Below the pieces are notes generated by a model, which searched no databases, was not told the origin of the DNA, and worked only from the letters and a program-made list of their open reading frames with translations. From Lachancea dasiensis (lineage: Eukaryota; Ascomycota; Saccharomycetes; Saccharomycetales; Saccharomycetaceae), in assembly GCA_900074725.1 (NCBI GenBank), contig LT598457.1, positions 1,518,010 through 1,582,009 on the forward strand: 64,000 bases of DNA, in the 5' to 3' direction. Numbering within the stretch: the stretch's first letter is position 1; each line of letters starts with the position of its first letter. Shown in pieces: positions 1 through 8,916 of this stretch. The position numbers were made by a program, and so were the translations under genes.

Positions 1-1
1 A

Positions 2-877
2 GTGGCCGGTGACATCATAACGTTTAGAGGAGTGATGAGGAAATTAATATCCTGTGCATTTGACAGTGCCCAGTACAACCCAGTTGAGCTCCGAGTAGTA
101 TCATTCAACGGGCAGCTTTTCGTCAAAGAAGTGGAACAACCGAAAGTACCATCGAGCAGCAAAGAGTCGATGGAGTACAGAGCATACTACAGTGGCTACA
201 AATTCGAAAGCTTGGCAACGGTCTCCAAGCCTCTTCCGCACGTCTCACGCAGCAGTCTTGAGAAAAGGCCGCGTAAGATATGCTCCAATGGCGACCAATA
301 CATCACGGTAGTGAGGTCCGGTGTAGGAAGCTGCAAGTTGGTTTTGGGGGCGGAGGTTGATTGCGTATTCGATTTCAGCGAGGACTCTTCAGATAATCTC
401 AAGCACTACGCAGAATTGAAGTGCACGAAGAACGTCTCCAGCTTTGCAGACGCCCGCCGCTTCGAGAGGAAATTGTTCAAAACGTGGTTGCAGTGTTTCT
501 TGATTGGAATAAACAGGATAATATATGGTTTCAGAGATGAAAACTTTCTGCTCAAGAGCGTGGAAGAGTTTTCGACTCAGGAAATTCCACTTTTGTTGAA
601 AAATAATAACGCCCAATTATCCAATGCTTGCATAGAAGCGGTAAGATGGTACGGCGCATTGACAGAATGGTTGATGACCGCTATTCCCCGTGAGGAATCT
701 ACGGAAAGTGTGAGAGCTTACAGACTAAGCTTTGAAAATAATCACCTGAAGCTAAGCGGAATCGAGCCGGGGCACGCGGAGTATGCGGAATTGGTCGAGG
801 GCGTTGAAATTCTAAGCCCAGAGTTCAGGGCTTGGAGAAAGGAATTGGCCAAGAGGGCCGAAGAAAACGGAAAATAA
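2..877 (+). CDS. RAI1: Rai1, DXO/RAI1-family decapping pyrophosphohydrolase (5' end cut by window)
   Basis: This is the C-terminal 291 residues of Rai1, the nuclear partner of the 5'-3' exonuclease Rat1 that removes faulty 5' caps and supports rRNA processing and transcription termination. The family's metal-binding motifs are visible: the GAEVDCVFD segment (Glu/Asp pair) near residue 116 and YAELKCTK (ExK) near residue 137. The conserved [11 protein letters not shown] and YGFRDEN blocks follow. The frame is open to the window edge with no ATG, and S. cerevisiae Rai1 is about 390 residues, so roughly 100 residues lie outside the window. The gene runs convergently into the aldo-keto reductase, with only about 16 bases between stop codons. 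Identity is secure from motifs and synteny with BRR6. Confidence 0.93.
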   Translation: MAGDIITFRGVMRKLISCAFDSAQYNPVELRVVSFNGQLFVKEVEQPKVPSSSKESMEYRAYYSGYKFESLATVSKPLPHVSRSSLEKRPRKICSNGDQYITVVRSGVGSCKLVLGAEVDCVFDFSEDSSDNLKHYAELKCTKNVSSFADARRFERKLFKTWLQCFLIGINRIIYGFRDENFLLKSVEEFSTQEIPLLLKNNNAQLSNACIEAVRWYGALTEWLMTAIPREESTESVRAYRLSFENNHLKLSGIEPGHAEYAELVEGVEILSPEFRAWRKELAKRAEENGK

Positions 878-893
878 TGAATATAGGATGATA

Positions 894-1832
894 TTATAAA
901 TCTTTATAGAGAACGTCATCAAATGGACTGTATAAGTCAACCATGAAGTTTCTGAACTTCTTTCCGCGACCGACTTGGGTGATAAGTGCGAAATCTTCTT
1001 TGGACAGCTCAAAGTCGAAAATGTTCAGAGATTCCCTGATTCTCTCCACTTTCGCAGATGTTGTAATCGCGACAACCTCGTTCTGAATAACCCAACGAAG
1101 CAACACCTCAAGTTCACTTTTCCCGTACTTTTTAGCAATTCCCGGCAAAACGTCGTCTAGTGGGCCGGGCTTGGCTTTGAGCGGGGTCAGGGGCGAGTAG
1201 CCCTCGAGTACAATGTTGTTCTCGCGGCAGTATTTGATAATTCCTGGTGACTGTTGTTGCATGTAAGGGTGAAACTCGATCTGGTTCACCACAGGCTGGT
1301 ATTTACCCACACTTTTGATAAGCTCAAGGCTTTCAACATCAAAATTAGAAACGCCAATGTTCTTAGCCAAACCGCGCTCGTAAATCACCTCCATTTGCCT
1401 CCAGGCTTCTTTGAGATCGATGCCTGCGGTCTCATGGGTAACGCCAGGAGTGTGGACCAGGTAAAGATCAACGTAGTCCAGCTGCATTTTCTCGAGAGCT
1501 AGGGTCAAAGACTCCAAGGGTCCAGTTCCCTTTCTCCAAGCCCAAGACCACGGCGTGTACTTATCGGTCAAAAATACCTGGTCGCGAGCCACGCCTGACT
1601 TTCTTATTCCGCTGCCGACCTCCTCGTGCGTTTTGTAAGCTTCGGCAGCATCAATGTGGTTGAATCCGTTTTCTATAGCTGATGTGACTTGTTCTGCAAG
1701 TTCATCGATATATTGGTCCTTCTTGTCGCCCGACGCCTTTGCAACTCTCCATTTGGTACCTGATCCGAAGCCAATCACAGGCAATTCGTCTCCTGAACCT
1801 GCGAGCCTGGTGGTAGGGATGGTCAAGGTCAT
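894..1832 (-). CDS. YDL124W: NADPH-dependent aldo-keto reductase, YDL124W type
   Basis: This is an aldo-keto reductase that uses NADPH to reduce carbonyl compounds; the yeast relative YDL124W acts on alpha-keto amides. From the ATG at 1832 it has 312 residues, the same length as YDL124W. The AKR catalytic tetrad is present: Asp61 and Tyr66 in DAAEAY, Lys91 in TDKY, His127 in LVHTP. The NIGVSNF, QIEFHPY and late SAKVERIRE cofactor-binding segments are intact. An upstream in-frame ATG at 1886 would add 18 residues unlike the family, so I prefer 1832. It lies between RAI1 and BRR6, which are neighbours in S. cerevisiae, so it has inserted here or been lost or moved elsewhere. Substrate is inferred from family only. 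Confidence 0.88.
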   Translation of the reverse strand: MTLTIPTTRLAGSGDELPVIGFGSGTKWRVAKASGDKKDQYIDELAEQVTSAIENGFNHIDAAEAYKTHEEVGSGIRKSGVARDQVFLTDKYTPWSWAWRKGTGPLESLTLALEKMQLDYVDLYLVHTPGVTHETAGIDLKEAWRQMEVIYERGLAKNIGVSNFDVESLELIKSVGKYQPVVNQIEFHPYMQQQSPGIIKYCRENNIVLEGYSPLTPLKAKPGPLDDVLPGIAKKYGKSELEVLLRWVIQNEVVAITTSAKVERIRESLNIFDFELSKEDFALITQVGRGKKFRNFMVDLYSPFDDVLYKDL

Positions 1833-2017
1833 TGCTAGAAAATCACTGCTTTGTGAAACGGCTTGGCAGATCAACACACCAGACACTCTACCAGCTCTTA
1901 GCGGTCCAATTTATAACTACCCAAACTAGCACAATTATAACGCCGACCAAATAATGTCATTACTCATGGGAAAATTGATGCTTATAACGCCGCATCACGA
2001 GCGGTTTAGCCACCGCG

Positions 2018-2668
2018 TCAGTTGTCTAGAGATAAGGAATGTTTGTTTTGTAGTGTTCGGCAAAAATTATCGTTATCTGAGTCATCATGCCGAGCGATGC
2101 ATTGTGAGCTATGATGATCTTGCTCGACCTCAGTGAAGCCATACCTCTGATCGGTGGTATAACTAACTCTGTACGTTTTGAAGGCCACGTTCGAGACCAC
2201 AATGACTCCGCAGGTGCCAAAGAACAAAATACCAATGGATTTCAAGCTTATTGGCTTGAGAAAGCCATTGAGTATCTCAGCCAAGGTCTCGGCGTAAATG
2301 ACCGCAGAGTGAACGCTCAAAGATTCCGGTGCTTCACCGTTCATACATCGGGCCCAATGTGCACACTGGGGTTCGAGCCACGGTGGGCGCAAGAGTCCTT
2401 GACACTGGTTTTGAGCAAAGCGACTTTTGCATTCAGCCATGACAGCAGAAGCTGCCGCTGCCCGAAACTGTACCTTCCGCTCCACGTCACGGTTGATGAG
2501 CTGAATGAACCTCACACACAGATATAGAATACCGGACACTACAGTAGTATTGAAGATGAGTTGTACATATTCGGAAAGTAACCTGGGGTCTGTCCAAAAC
2601 CGTTGGGCTGGTCGCTGTGGAGAGGCTACATTGTCTCGTAATGAGGTGGGCATATTGGTCTCGCCCAT
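2018..2668 (-). CDS. BRR6: Brr6, nuclear-envelope membrane protein for nuclear pore assembly
   Basis: Brr6 belongs to the Brr6/Brl1 family of nuclear envelope and ER membrane proteins that help nuclear pore complex assembly and lipid homeostasis. The 216-residue product is close to the S. cerevisiae length of 197. Two hydrophobic segments (about residues 35-55 and 143-165) flank a lumenal loop with four cysteines spaced as in the family (AECKSRF, QNQCQG, EPQCAHW, ARCMN), which form the disulfides that name the domain. The AETLAEILNGFLKPIS segment before the second membrane span is diagnostic. The neighbours RAI1 and PDE1 match S. cerevisiae order. The C-terminal tail after about residue 170 is polar and poorly conserved. 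The start is the first ATG of the frame and is not independently confirmed. Confidence 0.88.
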   Translation of the reverse strand: MGETNMPTSLRDNVASPQRPAQRFWTDPRLLSEYVQLIFNTTVVSGILYLCVRFIQLINRDVERKVQFRAAAASAVMAECKSRFAQNQCQGLLRPPWLEPQCAHWARCMNGEAPESLSVHSAVIYAETLAEILNGFLKPISLKSIGILFFGTCGVIVVSNVAFKTYRVSYTTDQRYGFTEVEQDHHSSQCIARHDDSDNDNFCRTLQNKHSLSLDN

Positions 2669-3653
2669 TTGGCCACCAGCAGTATGGACGGAGAGTGTTG
2701 CTGATTAGGTATGTCGAGCTGGTAGCGGTTTATAAACCTACCGGTGACAACTGGCAGCTTTTTAGTACAAAGTGATCACGCGGCCCAGGCGCTCTGCACT
2801 CTGGTAGTGCAGATGAGAGCCACAGGACGATTTGCTACTAGTTCTACAGTACTTCCATTCGCTGTCGTGCTCTATTTCATGAGCACTGTGCCAAGCAACT
2901 TAGCGTGGCTTTCAAGCACCTACAGTAAAGCAAAAGTAAAATGCGATTTGGTTGGCGACCGGCCGCCCTGCAGCGACGAATGGGCACTTTCTTTTAGAGA
3001 CTATTTGCCTATCGCAGACATACGGCCCCCCTTTAAAGCATCTGCTCGCTGGAGTCGGATCAGTGGTGAGCGGTGTCTTAGCTGCAGCTTCAAGTTCATG
3101 CCGCACCTGCTTGACCGTTTGCACACACTGCGTACTGAGAATTAATTCGAGTGTAGTGTACCAACCTGATAATTCTACTTGGCGAGGTGTCTGCGCAAAG
3201 CTAAGTGAACTAAGTGCCCTAACAGTCAGAGTTGGGGATGGCATGGCCTGACACTGCCAGTCTGAGGATAGCATCCTGTGATTACGATTCGGCTCTATAC
3301 ATTGGTAAGATCTCGCAAGGTGGGCGCTTTGGCAGCGTTAGCTCCTCTGCGTGTCCCAAGGGGCCCCAATTGCACCACCGTGAAGTATTGCCAAGCTTCT
3401 GTCACAAGGGCCACTGAAATGGCCAGTTTTAGTTTAGGCTCTATAACAGTAGTCATTCGTCTCGTAGCCATAGGCCGTCTAGCAGCCACCTTTGACTGGT
3501 TTACAATTAATAGAATGTATCGGAATTTGTTCTGATGTTAGCGGTGTTTTTATCATTTTGGTTTAACCAGACAGGTTTTTTTAATTTCCATATTTTCGGT
3601 ATTCTTCCGGCAGAACCAGAAACACTTTCTGGCGTGTTAGAACGGTTTGATAA
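2669..3653. other. long intergenic stretch, no gene recognised
   Basis: This stretch lies between divergent BRR6 and KGD4. Several overlapping reading frames of 60-133 codons exist on both strands but none resembles a known protein, and they overlap each other. A GTATGT at 2709 looks like a 5' splice site, but I find no TACTAAC branch point downstream that would connect it to KGD4. I see no tRNA or clear snoRNA signature by eye. At almost 1 kb it is long for this otherwise compact core region. Confidence 0.4.
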
Positions 3654-3863
3654 AGAGATCAGGAGCCTCGTCGTTTTGAGATCAGAGCTAAAAGTACCCC
3701 TTACTCTTTCAAACTGAATCGTCTAAAAGCCTTTTTCGAACCGGTCACCAAGTACCTCCTCAATTCAACGTCGTCTGCTACCAAAAAAACCCTCAACTCA
3801 GGTGTTACTATCAAGACTGATTCCGTCACTCCAAAAAAAACCTCCACCTCTAACATAGATCCA

Positions 3864-4244
3864 ATGCGTCAAACTGCTGTTAAATTGGCTCAGAGCTACA
3901 CACCAATGATCAAGTTCGTGGGCACCAAGCACCCCGTTCTAAAACATGCTGGTTCTGCTGCCCATCCTTGTACAGTTGATGGTATTATGCCAGGATCCGA
4001 GGCCTGTCAACCAGCTGGAGATTTTCTCAGCAAGCTGCAACCATTTCAGGTCATTCCCTACAAGAATAAGAAAGCTAGCCCGGGCAAGTCTGCTGCTCCC
4101 CAATCTGGCTCCAAATACGAGTTCGTTTCAAGACCATTACAAGAAAACGAGGTTTCATCCATTTTTGAATTGTCTCCTAGATTCAAGCTTCGTCCTTTTG
4201 ATGAATCTGAGATTGAGTCTATAAATGCCGGCGGTGCGCTATGA
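3864..4244 (+). CDS. KGD4: Kgd4 (Ymr31), alpha-ketoglutarate dehydrogenase adaptor subunit
   Basis: Kgd4 (MRPS36 family) tethers the E3 subunit Lpd1 to the E1-E2 core of the mitochondrial alpha-ketoglutarate dehydrogenase complex. From the ATG at 3864 it has 126 residues; S. cerevisiae Ymr31 has 123. Conserved blocks are PMIKFVGTKHP near the N terminus, HPC and MPGS in the middle, FVSRPLQENE, and the C-terminal SSIFELSPRF and ESINAGGAL. The basic N terminus fits matrix import. The frame stays open upstream of the ATG to a TAA at 3651-3653, about 70 codons with no ATG, which is reported as a finding. It runs convergently into PDE1. This is YFR049W by synteny. Confidence 0.92.
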   Translation: MRQTAVKLAQSYTPMIKFVGTKHPVLKHAGSAAHPCTVDGIMPGSEACQPAGDFLSKLQPFQVIPYKNKKASPGKSAAPQSGSKYEFVSRPLQENEVSSIFELSPRFKLRPFDESEIESINAGGAL

Positions 4245-4290
4245 AATTATCGTCATACAGCTAATCTACCCCCATCAAAGTAAGCTTTCA

Positions 4291-5376
4291 TTATAGTACA
4301 AATGTATATCCCTGTAACGCCATCGTAAAAATTATACCGCCCAGGCCCTCAGCTGCCGCGATAGTTCTGACTTGGTCTAAGACCTGCAATCGAGGATCCA
4401 CCTCTCCCAGTGCCATCTTAACATGAATGATGCTCACCTGTAATCCGTCCAGCGCGCTACCATAGGCTCGGCTGAGCTGCTTGAGTTCGTAAACCAGGTA
4501 TTTAGGTGACAAATGGCCATATAATTGCGTATCCTCAATACCATTTGAGCTCGAGCACTCTATATATATTCCTTTCAAATGCTTCAACGGTATCGTTAAG
4601 CTCAAGTGCCTCCACACGCCAGCTAAAAGGGGTTGGTGCGAAACAACGTCTGATTCCAGGTCCCCACACATAAGCACAGAGTCTTTCGTCAGCGTGTTTT
4701 GTATAAGGTAAAGTGTGCTGATGCATGGCAGTCGACTTTCAATCATCACGCCATGACTAACCTGGAACGCAGTCACTGACCAGTTGGGTATGCTTTTGAT
4801 ATGGTATGAACGCGCTTCTTCCAAAACACTCATCCGAATTTTGATTTTATTTTGCGCAAACAGGTTGGGCCATACAATGTCGTTGAAGATGTGCTTTTGA
4901 ATTGCTTCCGTGGTGGCCGGAAGGCCCCAGACTGTCTTCTCTGGGCCACTAAAGGCTGGGGAATTGATGGCGAGTGCTGCAACATGGTCCAGATGCGGGT
5001 GCGTTATAAAGTAATCACCAATATTATTTAGTAGCCTCAATGCCCTGGTCATTGTAGTCTCATTTGAATCTGTTTTTGGTATCGAACCCAAACCGCGAAT
5101 AACCTGGCATCTAGCGTCCACAAATTTGTGAAGCGGTTCTTGCGTTCTCTCATACAGGCTTTGTACCATATCTTCTCGGCAATCGAGATTGGCCTGCCTT
5201 GTATTCGTACAACTCTTGTCCATCATGTCCGCTATTTGTCGCAGTCCGGAGCCTGCGTCCACACACATATAGTGCTTCTCTTCGTGAGTTCCAGCCTCTG
5301 AAAGCAAGAAGCCTTGGTTGCAGCCATCTAGGGGACCGCCACAAGCGCCCAAAATACTGATTTCAAAACTTACCAT
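4291..5376 (-). CDS. PDE1: Pde1, low-affinity class II cAMP phosphodiesterase
   Basis: Pde1 hydrolyses cAMP to AMP and lowers PKA signalling after glucose addition or acidification. It is a class II phosphodiesterase with a metallo-beta-lactamase fold, unrelated to class I Pde2. The metal-binding motif THPHLDH is at residues 125-131, with further family blocks at the N terminus (LGACGGPLDG, VDAGSGLRQI) and later VSHG, CGDLESD and ECS-containing segments. The length of 361 residues is close to the 369 of S. cerevisiae. It sits between KGD4 and PRE4, combining YGL248W with YFR049W/YFR050C as expected before the genome duplication. Confidence 0.95.
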   Translation of the reverse strand: MVSFEISILGACGGPLDGCNQGFLLSEAGTHEEKHYMCVDAGSGLRQIADMMDKSCTNTRQANLDCREDMVQSLYERTQEPLHKFVDARCQVIRGLGSIPKTDSNETTMTRALRLLNNIGDYFITHPHLDHVAALAINSPAFSGPEKTVWGLPATTEAIQKHIFNDIVWPNLFAQNKIKIRMSVLEEARSYHIKSIPNWSVTAFQVSHGVMIESRLPCISTLYLIQNTLTKDSVLMCGDLESDVVSHQPLLAGVWRHLSLTIPLKHLKGIYIECSSSNGIEDTQLYGHLSPKYLVYELKQLSRAYGSALDGLQVSIIHVKMALGEVDPRLQVLDQVRTIAAAEGLGGIIFTMALQGYTFVL

Positions 5377-5648
5377 GCTTTATTTTTCAAACAAACGACA
5401 GTAGTGATAACAAGTTCTGTAATGTTACCTAAGTAAGATTGGATGTTCATGTTGTCATGCACTTAATACGAAGATCGGTAACGGCTTGAATAAAAGCCCA
5501 GTTACAGCCTCCCCAATCCCCAACCAGGATCGTTACTATATGCTTCAAGACCATTCTATAGAGCTAAGACTAAATGAAAGAGCTTGATCAAACGAAAATG
5601 GACAGTCCTCCAACCAGTTTCATCATTCAGACAGGCCGCGGATGTAAA

Positions 5649-6446
5649 TTACACTTTCTGGGTACCGTAGCCTCTAATGTCCTTGGCGAAACCCCAGACC
5701 ATATCGTCCACCCTAGCCTTTTTGTCGACAACTAGACCCTTCTCCTTATCGATAATCGCGAGCGAGTAATTTCTTGAAGATCGCGCATCTCTGTAGAATA
5801 GGACCTTCATGGCATCCGTAATCGACTTCTTGGCCGTCTCGAAGCTGGTATTTTCCACATCCTTGTCGGCATCTACTACTTTCCTCAGCAGAGGGAGCGC
5901 CAAATGTGCCCCGAAGCCAGTGGCGAGTGAAGGAGCCGAGTAAGTAACGCCAAGCAGATTAACATACTTCAAAAAAGGTTTATCATCCTCCAAGCCAGCT
6001 ACAATAAGGGCGTTCCACAATGGGTTCATCTTGGATCTGCGGCTATACATCACGTTGGCCAGATACTCGAAGACGTAGCTCGGTCTGAGCGCCTCCTCTT
6101 CATCTGCGTACTGATTATCATAGTTATTTTCTGTTTGCATTTCCTCCAGCAGGTACTCTAAATGCTGCATGTCTGATATATCTCCGGAGATGCCTACCAC
6201 AGTGTTTCGTCCTACCGGGAATAGTCTCTCTACATCGTTGAAGCGCAGTAGAGAGCCGTAAGATCCCAAATTATCTGCTGCTATGATTACACCACCATTG
6301 TATTTCATTGAGATTACTGACGTACCTGTCACAATGGGTTGCTGTGTGTGCATGCTGGGATATGGACTTGCCTCTGCAATTTTCGAATTATATTTACCAT
6401 AGGCTGCATCTGAGGGCCGTCCCCACTCGAAAGGATCGTGATTCAT
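5649..6446 (-). CDS. PRE4: Pre4, 20S proteasome beta-7 subunit
   Basis: Pre4 is the beta-7 subunit of the 20S proteasome core; it has no N-terminal active threonine of its own but completes the peptidylglutamyl-hydrolysing site. The product starting MNHDPFEWGRP is 265 residues, against 266 in S. cerevisiae, and the first residues match the family start, so I choose the ATG at 6446 rather than the in-frame ATG at 6473. Conserved blocks include IVTGTSVISMKY, AADNLGSYGSLLRF, GISGDISDMQH, SKMNPLWNA and the C-terminal KDIRGYGTQKV tail that reaches into the neighbouring ring. A PACE element lies about 95 bases upstream. Confidence 0.96.
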   Translation of the reverse strand: MNHDPFEWGRPSDAAYGKYNSKIAEASPYPSMHTQQPIVTGTSVISMKYNGGVIIAADNLGSYGSLLRFNDVERLFPVGRNTVVGISGDISDMQHLEYLLEEMQTENNYDNQYADEEEALRPSYVFEYLANVMYSRRSKMNPLWNALIVAGLEDDKPFLKYVNLLGVTYSAPSLATGFGAHLALPLLRKVVDADKDVENTSFETAKKSITDAMKVLFYRDARSSRNYSLAIIDKEKGLVVDKKARVDDMVWGFAKDIRGYGTQKV

Positions 6447-6537
6447 GTCGTGTGCTTTAAAGTTACCCCTCAAGAAAGCTTAGTGCTGTTCCTTTGGATG
6501 TATCTGGTAGGTAATCAAGGTTAACTTAAGCTTCAAG

Positions 6538-6546
6538 GGTGGCAAA
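6538..6546 (+). promoter_or_regulatory. PACE element (Rpn4 site) upstream of PRE4
   Basis: GGTGGCAAA is an exact match to the proteasome-associated control element bound by Rpn4. It lies about 92-100 bases before the PRE4 ATG, in the gap between PRE4 and the RET2 stop codon. Rpn4 control of PRE4 is established in S. cerevisiae; its use here is inferred from the motif. Confidence 0.8.
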
Positions 6547-6676
6547 CCAAATTTGAAGCCCAAGCTTATATATGTCGTCTCATACGGAATGTGCCAGTAG
6601 CGCGAACAAATGGTGATGATGCTTTGATTTATACGAATTTTATACAGTGCGACTGTGATTTACCGCAGGGTTCATA

Positions 6677-8299
6677 TTACTCAATAGAGTACTCTTCCGT
6701 TTTGAGAGTCGCGACAGAACCGTATGGAAGAGGATTTTTTTCGTCGCGGGAGCTCACAACTTCACTGACGCTGACGCCAGAAAGAGAGCCGGTGGCAGCA
6801 TGGTTGCCAAATAGCACCGAGATAGGATACAGGGCATCCTCAAGGTCAGCCTCTATCGTTAGTGAGACAGCAGCTGTCGTTCCGACTGCGATACTGGCAA
6901 TTTTGACAACAATTCCATTTTCGTCATCGATGCTTTCGATGGTAGCCCCCAAATCATTGAACTCGTCGTTGACACGAACGTTCTGAGTGTACACAGGAAT
7001 CGCAAAGCGGACGTTTTCGAGAGCGTCGGAGTAGGATTCGTTCATCTCGAGTTCAAGGGTAACGTCAAACATGCCTTGGTCAGATTCAGAGGGTGAAACC
7101 CACGATGAAATCTGTAGTGGTACCAACGAAGAATCGTCCTCAGCTCCAACCTTACGCCACCTTAAAACTGCTAAGCTTTGATCGTTGAAGGGGAAGGCCT
7201 TCTGAGTGTCACGCAGGCCAATAATTCCGGAGTTCAAGAATAAGCTCTTGTCGATATTTGGATGTGTCTTGAACTGGAAGGCCTTATCCTTTGTGTCAAC
7301 CTTAGGATCGACAACAATCCGGGCATGTGCTAATTCTTGATCGTTGACACGTAATTCAAGACTTCCCTTCAGCTCAGAGCTTTCAACGTTACCTTCTCTC
7401 GAGATTTTAGCACTCACAACTTCTCTAACGGAAATCAAAATGCCCTCGTTGGTGGGTTTCTCTGGCTCCTCGACTTGTAGCAGGGGTGCTGTTGGTGACG
7501 CAGTCTGTTTTGTCTGTTGAAGCTGAGCGGTACTTGCGCCCAGCCCACCTCTTCTGCCACCACCTAACTTCATACCCTTGCCACCAAGCGAATTTTCAAC
7601 AGAGTTCTGAACAGGTATCTCGGCTGCCATGAGCTTCTGCTGTTGCGTCTGGTAGTACGATTGCTGGGCTGCCGGTGATGCTTGGCTGTAGTAGCTGCTG
7701 TATGCATTTGAAAGATTTGGATCATTGGAAGATTGGAACCTAGTAGCTTCGAGACCCATCGAAGGTATCCCCATCTTGCGTTCTTGTTCTTTCCTCGATA
7801 TCTCTTTGGCTCTGCGCTTTCTTTCTTCAGCAGCTTCAAACTCTTTGTTCCTTTCAATTATTTCTTGGATCTTCTCCTCATGAGATTCCATCGACAGGTA
7901 TGTGTTGATCTGGGCCATTGAAAGGTTCTCCTTGTAGCCCATGGTGATAACTTCGTCAAACGAACTCAAGATTTCGAACGCGTTTTCGAATATTTCATGT
8001 TCGTCAAAACTGCTGAGGTACGTATTCATGCTCTGGGCGAAGAGCTTCAACGTATCCAAATCTTGGATAATATTGGACTGTCGGTTGGTGATCAAGATGA
8101 TGTAATAGTCGTCGAAGGGCTTGTATACGTATCGAACGTGTTCATCTTCCACAAAAGTATGCTGCGAAGAAGAGTTGGCCACAAGTCCCTGAAAGTTTGA
8201 GAGCAGTTCTGTGACTCTGTCCTTGCTGATATCACGGAATTGCCTCGAAAGGAGGGGTTTGCCCTGACGAGTGATAATCGAAACAGCAATAACGACCAT
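6677..8299 (-). CDS. RET2: Ret2, delta subunit of the COPI coatomer
   Basis: Ret2 is the delta-COP subunit of coatomer, needed for Golgi-to-ER retrograde vesicles. The 540-residue product matches the 546 of S. cerevisiae. The N-terminal longin-like domain (about residues 1-140) starts MVVIAVSIITRQGKPL. It is followed by a charged helical segment rich in E, R and K (about 155-190), a flexible Q/S-rich linker, and a C-terminal mu-homology domain (from about residue 285) that binds cargo motifs. It is in tandem with PRE4, as YFR051C and YFR050C are in S. cerevisiae. Confidence 0.96.
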   Translation of the reverse strand: MVVIAVSIITRQGKPLLSRQFRDISKDRVTELLSNFQGLVANSSSQHTFVEDEHVRYVYKPFDDYYIILITNRQSNIIQDLDTLKLFAQSMNTYLSSFDEHEIFENAFEILSSFDEVITMGYKENLSMAQINTYLSMESHEEKIQEIIERNKEFEAAEERKRRAKEISRKEQERKMGIPSMGLEATRFQSSNDPNLSNAYSSYYSQASPAAQQSYYQTQQQKLMAAEIPVQNSVENSLGGKGMKLGGGRRGGLGASTAQLQQTKQTASPTAPLLQVEEPEKPTNEGILISVREVVSAKISREGNVESSELKGSLELRVNDQELAHARIVVDPKVDTKDKAFQFKTHPNIDKSLFLNSGIIGLRDTQKAFPFNDQSLAVLRWRKVGAEDDSSLVPLQISSWVSPSESDQGMFDVTLELEMNESYSDALENVRFAIPVYTQNVRVNDEFNDLGATIESIDDENGIVVKIASIAVGTTAAVSLTIEADLEDALYPISVLFGNHAATGSLSGVSVSEVVSSRDEKNPLPYGSVATLKTEEYSIE

Positions 8300-8916
8300 G
8301 GTGTTGATATCGCGACTCGTTTGCCAGGTTGTTGATAGCTTCTGGTGATCTGGACATTTGGTCCCTTTTAGTTTGAAAAACTAATATACACAGCACGCGA
8401 TACGACTTTAACTATTGACGGCGAGCGTCACTGACGTAACTAGTGACATTGGAATCTGCCGTCGTGTCGCTACCATCCTCCATCAAACCTCCTGCCGCAG
8501 TCTCAAACGCTGGCTAGCATCTTTGAAGGGATTAGGATCCGCTCCAAAAATTTTAGTGGTCACTCACGTTTGAGTGCGAGATCTGAAACTCAATTGAGGC
8601 AATCGTAGCTTTGGGAGCCCACACTGAGCACTCAGAAACCAAGAGGCACGCAAGGGTCGAGCAAAAAGTACTGGTCACGTACTTCCCTTACCGTTGTGAG
8701 TGTACAGATTCACATTGCTACTAAATTTTAGCTAAGATTGTGCTCCATGGAAGGCCCCAACTGCCAAAGAAAGTTTGTCCTTTCTTCTCCTGGCCTGCTG
8801 TAGTTCAGACACAGGCCTCTGTAGCAATCACCACAACCGACCACCGACGTCAAATTAAGTTAAATATTTTACATTTTTATCATGTTGGACTCGGGCCAAA
8901 ACCAACAGCCACAAAC
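8300..8916. other. intergenic region between RET2 and the RMR1-like gene
   Basis: It holds the RET2 promoter and the 3' end of the RMR1-like gene. In S. cerevisiae ZIP2 (YGL249W) lies between PDE1 and RMR1, but no reading frame here or in the PDE1-PRE4 gap is long enough for it. I see no RNA gene. Confidence 0.5.

Noticed and set aside
2744-3535. Overlapping frames of 85-133 codons on both strands between BRR6 and KGD4
   Set aside because: They overlap each other on opposite strands, resemble no family, and lack a conserved start; treated as chance.
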